Source: Candidatus Cloacimonadota bacterium (GTDB taxonomy: Bacteria; Cloacimonadota; Cloacimonadia; JGIOTU-2). Taken from it: a stretch of 9,181 nt of DNA. The notes under the pieces were generated by a model. The model saw nothing but the letters and a program-made list of their open reading frames with translations, was not told where the DNA came from and made no database searches. A program made the position numbers and the translations under genes. The DNA lies in assembly GCA_011043895.1 (NCBI GenBank), contig DRBZ01000016.1:1-9181 (forward strand), written 5' to 3'. Shown in pieces: positions 6,794 to 9,181 of this stretch (position 1 is the stretch's first letter; each line of letters starts with the position of its first letter).

Positions 6794-7792
6794 TTATTTA
6801 ATCTTTGCTAGTAGTTTCTTGATCACGTCCTTTGAAGTTATTCCTTCTGCTTCTGCTGCGAAGTTCAGTAGAATCCTGTGTTGCAAAATTGGTGTTGCGA
6901 CAAATTCAATATCTTCCATAGAAGGCACGGTTCTTCCATGAAGTGCTGCCCTTGTCTTTGCCGCAAGGATCAGGTATTGTGAAGCGCGTGGTCCAGCCCC
7001 CCAATTCACCCAGTTCTTTACGAAATCTGGTGCCTCTTCAAATTTAGGACGGGATAATCGCGAAAGATTTACTGCATTCTCCAAAATGTGTTCCGGGACT
7101 GGAATTTTGAAAATAAACTTCTGAAGGTTTGTGATCTCATTACCGTCGATGATCTTTTCAATGGATTCGAATTCCTTGCTTGTCGTGATCTCAGCGATTT
7201 GTTTTTCCTCTTCATAAGAGGGATACTCAATGTCGATGTGAAAGATGAACCTGTCGAGTTGTGCTTCTGGCAGGGGATAGGTTCCTTCCTGCTCTATCGG
7301 ATTCTGGGTGGCAAGTACAAAGAAGGGTGGTTCAAGCGGGAACGTATGATTGCCTGCAGTCACTTTTCTTTCCTGCATTGCCTCGAGAAGTGCGGATTGT
7401 GTTTTTGGAGGAGTTCTGTTTATCTCATCAGCCAGAATGATGTTTGCAAAAATAGGTCCTTTAACAAATTGGAACGCACGCTTGCCGGTAGTTTTATCTT
7501 CTGTGAGAATATCAGTACCGGTTATGTCCGAAGGCATAAGATCCGGAGTGAACTGTATTCTGCTGAATTTCAGGTCGAGTACTTGTGCAATCGTGCTGAT
7601 GAGGAGCGTTTTAGCAAGCCCTGGTACACCAACCAGCAAGCAGTGTCCGTTTGAAAAAAGTGAGATCAAGAAGTATTCGATTACCCTATCCTGTCCCACG
7701 ATTACTTTATGTATTTCTTTTTCGATCTGCGCTCGAACTTTTGAGAGATTTTCTATCGTCTTTAGGTCGCTGTCAGTGATGATCTTTTCCAT
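6794..7792 (-). CDS. moxR: MoxR-family AAA+ ATPase
   Basis: Cytoplasmic MoxR-type AAA+ ATPase of 332 residues, the family's normal size. Such proteins act as chaperone-like remodelers that activate metal- or VWA-domain partner proteins. Seen: VIVGQDRVIE near the N-terminus, Walker A GVPGLAKT (55-62), Walker B IILADEINR (118-126), LLEAMQERKVT (135-145), sensor 1 ATQNPIEQEGTYPLPEAQLDRF (in 161-182, with N164 and arginine R181), and GAGPRAS (265-271) with sensor 2 arginine R269. The start is ATG 7792, with AAGGA six bases upstream; a TTG at 7810 would add six residues but lacks a ribosome site. The gene is first in a tight run with dhaK (22-base gap) and dhaL. The partners that usually follow moxR (DUF58, VWA, transglutaminase-like genes) are absent, so its client cannot be read from context. 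Confidence 0.95.
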   Translation of the reverse strand: MEKIITDSDLKTIENLSKVRAQIEKEIHKVIVGQDRVIEYFLISLFSNGHCLLVGVPGLAKTLLISTIAQVLDLKFSRIQFTPDLMPSDITGTDILTEDKTTGKRAFQFVKGPIFANIILADEINRTPPKTQSALLEAMQERKVTAGNHTFPLEPPFFVLATQNPIEQEGTYPLPEAQLDRFIFHIDIEYPSYEEEKQIAEITTSKEFESIEKIIDGNEITNLQKFIFKIPVPEHILENAVNLSRLSRPKFEEAPDFVKNWVNWGAGPRASQYLILAAKTRAALHGRTVPSMEDIEFVATPILQHRILLNFAAEAEGITSKDVIKKLLAKIK

Positions 7793-7798
7793 TACACG

Positions 7799-7803
7799 TC
7801 CTT
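7799..7803 (-). promoter_or_regulatory. Ribosome binding site that fixes the moxR start
   Basis: The minus strand reads AAGGA, six bases (CGTGTA), then ATG at 7792. This rules out the in-frame TTG at 7810, which lies upstream of the site. Confidence 0.7.
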
Positions 7804-7845
7804 GTTTCAATTCTTTGAGATAGATTCAGAAGTATGGTTTTGGGA

Positions 7846-7851
7846 TGTCAA
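7846..7851 (-). promoter_or_regulatory. TTGACA box upstream of moxR, candidate -35 element
   Basis: A perfect TTGACA stands at 7851-7846 on the minus strand, 53 bases before the moxR ATG. No good -10 box lies 16-18 bases downstream (TGAATC is the nearest hexamer). The same CTTGACA core appears before the Cache lipoprotein gene, and both lie at a similar distance from their start codons (49 and 53 bases), which gives some support. Confidence 0.35.
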
Positions 7852-8087
7852 GATTGGATGCTTATGATACACCATGAACGTCACAAAATACACGAAAGGA
7901 CACTGAAATTATTTAACTAAAGATAATAATGAAAAATACAGATTAAAGGTGGCATGTTATAAGAGAGTAATACTAACTGATTATTTTTTCCAATCCTTTT
8001 CCTTAAAACTCTGCACTTGGAAAAAACACTCTAATTTTCATAAAATTCACCTTGCGCGTATATGTGCTTTCTCACTTCTCCTTTGTA

Positions 8088-8729
8088 CTACGGTTTTATG
8101 ATTCCCAGCCAATCACCAAGCAGGAAGTTGAGACGTCCTATGAGCAGAGAAATACGAGCCATAACTGTATAACCAAAAGCTGCCCCAAAGCTGATCATCA
8201 GGAAATAGATGCCGACTCGTGCAGTCACACCGAAAGCACCTTCGTGTTTCTTGCTGAAGAAGAAATATACAATTCCGGTTATGGTTCCAACGATAAGTAT
8301 CAACTCTCCGATCAGTTGGGCAATATTTCCACTAGCAAAGGGATTCAGCATCGTTGCATTGAGCTGGTTCAATACATCGGATTGAAGGTATCGTTTGAAA
8401 AAAAGTCCAGCAGTAGTTCCGACCACAAGTGCAAGTGCATATCTGCTGACCCAATCGATACTTGGGATAAGGCGGCAGAGCATAAGCACGCCGAGGAATG
8501 CGGGTATCAGGAGTATCCAATTTTGAGAAAAACCTGTAGAAAGTGGGGTGAACAGATTCGGGATGAGAATGTTGTAAATAGTGTAGATGAACCAGTAACC
8601 TGCAGAGATCCCAATGAAGATCTGCTCTGCGATCTTGTAGAACGGATTGTCCTTATATAAAAAACTAAAAATTGCAAAAGTAAGAAAAGCACCAATCCAG
8701 ATTCCGACTCTATGCATTAAGATTTCCAT
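8088..8729 (-). CDS. Conserved-looking integral membrane protein, about six membrane segments
   Basis: Inner-membrane protein of 213 residues with function unknown. Hydrophobic segments at about 8-25, 35-57, 70-88, 95-112, 135-158 and 167-190, with an amphipathic or re-entrant stretch at 192-210 ending in GDWLGIIKP. The loop between the first two segments reads KDNPFYKIAEQIFIGISAGY, a distinctive patch that looks like a family signature though I cannot name the family. Other loops hold KKHEGAFG (160-167) and little charge elsewhere. There are no catalytic motifs. The ATG at 8729 follows GGAGG by five bases, a strong site. It starts 13 bases after the stop of the preceding membrane-anchored gene, so the two almost certainly form one operon and probably one complex. 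The roughly 300-base gap beyond it suggests the operon ends here. Confidence 0.8.
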   Translation of the reverse strand: MEILMHRVGIWIGAFLTFAIFSFLYKDNPFYKIAEQIFIGISAGYWFIYTIYNILIPNLFTPLSTGFSQNWILLIPAFLGVLMLCRLIPSIDWVSRYALALVVGTTAGLFFKRYLQSDVLNQLNATMLNPFASGNIAQLIGELILIVGTITGIVYFFFSKKHEGAFGVTARVGIYFLMISFGAAFGYTVMARISLLIGRLNFLLGDWLGIIKP

Positions 8730-8734
8730 TCATT

Positions 8735-8739
8735 CCTCC
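8735..8739 (-). promoter_or_regulatory. Ribosome binding site of the six-TM membrane protein
   Basis: The minus strand reads GGAGG, five bases (AATGA), then ATG at 8729. The site falls entirely within the 13-base gap after the preceding gene and confirms this start. Confidence 0.75.
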
Positions 8740-8742
8740 GCT

Positions 8743-9181
8743 TTATGCCTTGTTTGATTTCAATTTATCTTTGTCTTTGCGGGTTGCAAAATAGCCAATA
8801 TTCCCGATCAAGATGAAAAGTATGATTATGAGGTGTGCAATTGATTGTGCTCCCATACCTTTTGTTGCAAAACCGGGCTTATTCACAAGAAGTTCATATT
8901 CCGCTGCACCTTTAAGACCGCCGAGTAAGCCAATAAGCTGCTGCTGTTCATTCACATAAGGCAACATGGTGGGAGCTTGCACTGCTGTGGTACCACCGGC
9001 TACCGGTTTATTGAACGTATCATGAACGATCATGACCCATTGTTTGAGCCCTGGATCACCTGCGGAAAGTGAAATGACGCAGCCGATCTTATCAAAATTC
9101 TTGATGCCCCTCATGATAGGAAAATCATCGATCGGCACTCCACCAGCATCTGCCGGGAAGGTGCTGCGGAAATCCTTTGCC
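8743..9181 (-). CDS. Membrane-anchored protein of unknown function, C-terminal part
   Basis: The last 145 codons of a larger gene; the reading frame is open to the window edge, so the GTG at 9138 is not the true start. The visible N-terminal part reads AKDFRSTFPADAGGVPIDDF and continues through a soluble, strand-rich segment (IGCVISLSAGDPGLKQWVMI, then a Pro/Gly-rich stretch). A conserved-looking helix QQQLIGLLGGLKGAAEYE follows. One membrane helix (SIAHLIIILFILIGNIGYF) and a lysine-rich tail (RKDKDKLKSNKA) close the protein. By the positive-inside rule the tail would be cytoplasmic and the preceding domain outside. I do not recognise the family. It lies 13 bases before the six-TM membrane gene; the shared operon suggests they work together. 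Confidence 0.8.
   Translation of the reverse strand, partial: AKDFRSTFPADAGGVPIDDFPIMRGIKNFDKIGCVISLSAGDPGLKQWVMIVHDTFNKPVAGGTTAVQAPTMLPYVNEQQQLIGLLGGLKGAAEYELLVNKPGFATKGMGAQSIAHLIIILFILIGNIGYFATRKDKDKLKSNKA

Larger units (their letters stand above)
7793..8087. other. Gene-free gap between the six-TM membrane gene and moxR
   Basis: The gap is 295 AT-rich bases. It holds the moxR ribosome site and a TTGACA box. AATTTT-CAT-AAAATT (8033-8047) is a weak all-AT dyad and not a credible terminator. A 12-codon frame (8003-8041) follows an AAGGTG site but is too short to call. I see no RNA gene, terminator or repeat here. Confidence 0.6.

Noticed and set aside
7088..7823. Plus-strand frames of 157 and 188 codons opposite moxR
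   Set aside because: They are antisense to a well-supported AAA+ gene, overlap each other and show no domain.
8003..8041. A 12-codon frame (MKIRVFFPSAEF) behind AAGGTG in the gap before moxR
   Set aside because: Too short and too weak a ribosome site to separate from chance.
8052..8660. A 202-codon plus-strand frame opposite the six-TM membrane gene
   Set aside because: It is antisense to a gene with a strong ribosome site and clear membrane segments; its translation is rich in Cys, Ser and His and resembles no family.

Overview
The window is a bacterial chromosomal segment of nine kilobases in which every gene I can support reads on the minus strand. Starts follow clear Shine-Dalgarno sites (AAGGAG, GGAGG, AAGGA). 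One gene carries a lipobox, there is a GGDEF protein, and intergenic DNA is AT-rich with one GC-rich palindrome. This suggests an anaerobic, diderm-type bacterium, possibly from a little-studied phylum such as Cloacimonadota. That placement is inference from overall style, not from a marker gene.

Layout in the direction of transcription (high to low coordinates). (1) 9181-8088: two adjacent genes for membrane proteins I cannot name. The first is cut by the window edge and ends in a single membrane anchor; the second has about six membrane segments. (2) 7793-8087: a gene-free gap with a TTGACA box. (3) 7792-5148: moxR (AAA+ ATPase), dhaK and dhaL, tightly spaced. dhaK and dhaL overlap by 8 bases. 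The kinase subunits keep their catalytic residues but depart from classical DhaK and DhaL at several motif positions, and no DhaM is present. (4) 5147-4713: a 435-base gap with a mini-ORF behind a perfect Shine-Dalgarno, a GC-rich palindrome, a strong hairpin that pairs fully only as minus-strand RNA, and a candidate promoter. (5) 4712-1: a lipoprotein with two tandem Cache-like sensor domains; an 1101-residue response regulator with REC, four PAS, two GAF and a GGDEF domain carrying active-site and I-site motifs; and the N-terminal third of an NCS2 nucleobase permease that runs off the window.

The most interesting context is the last block: a surface-anchored sensor, a diguanylate cyclase and a purine/pyrimidine transporter with gaps of 39 and 27 bases. 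If co-transcribed, they could link sensing of an external ligand to c-di-GMP and nucleobase uptake. The second is moxR sitting directly in front of a divergent dihydroxyacetone-kinase-type pair instead of its usual DUF58/VWA partners. No tRNA, rRNA, CRISPR array, transposase or phage gene was seen.
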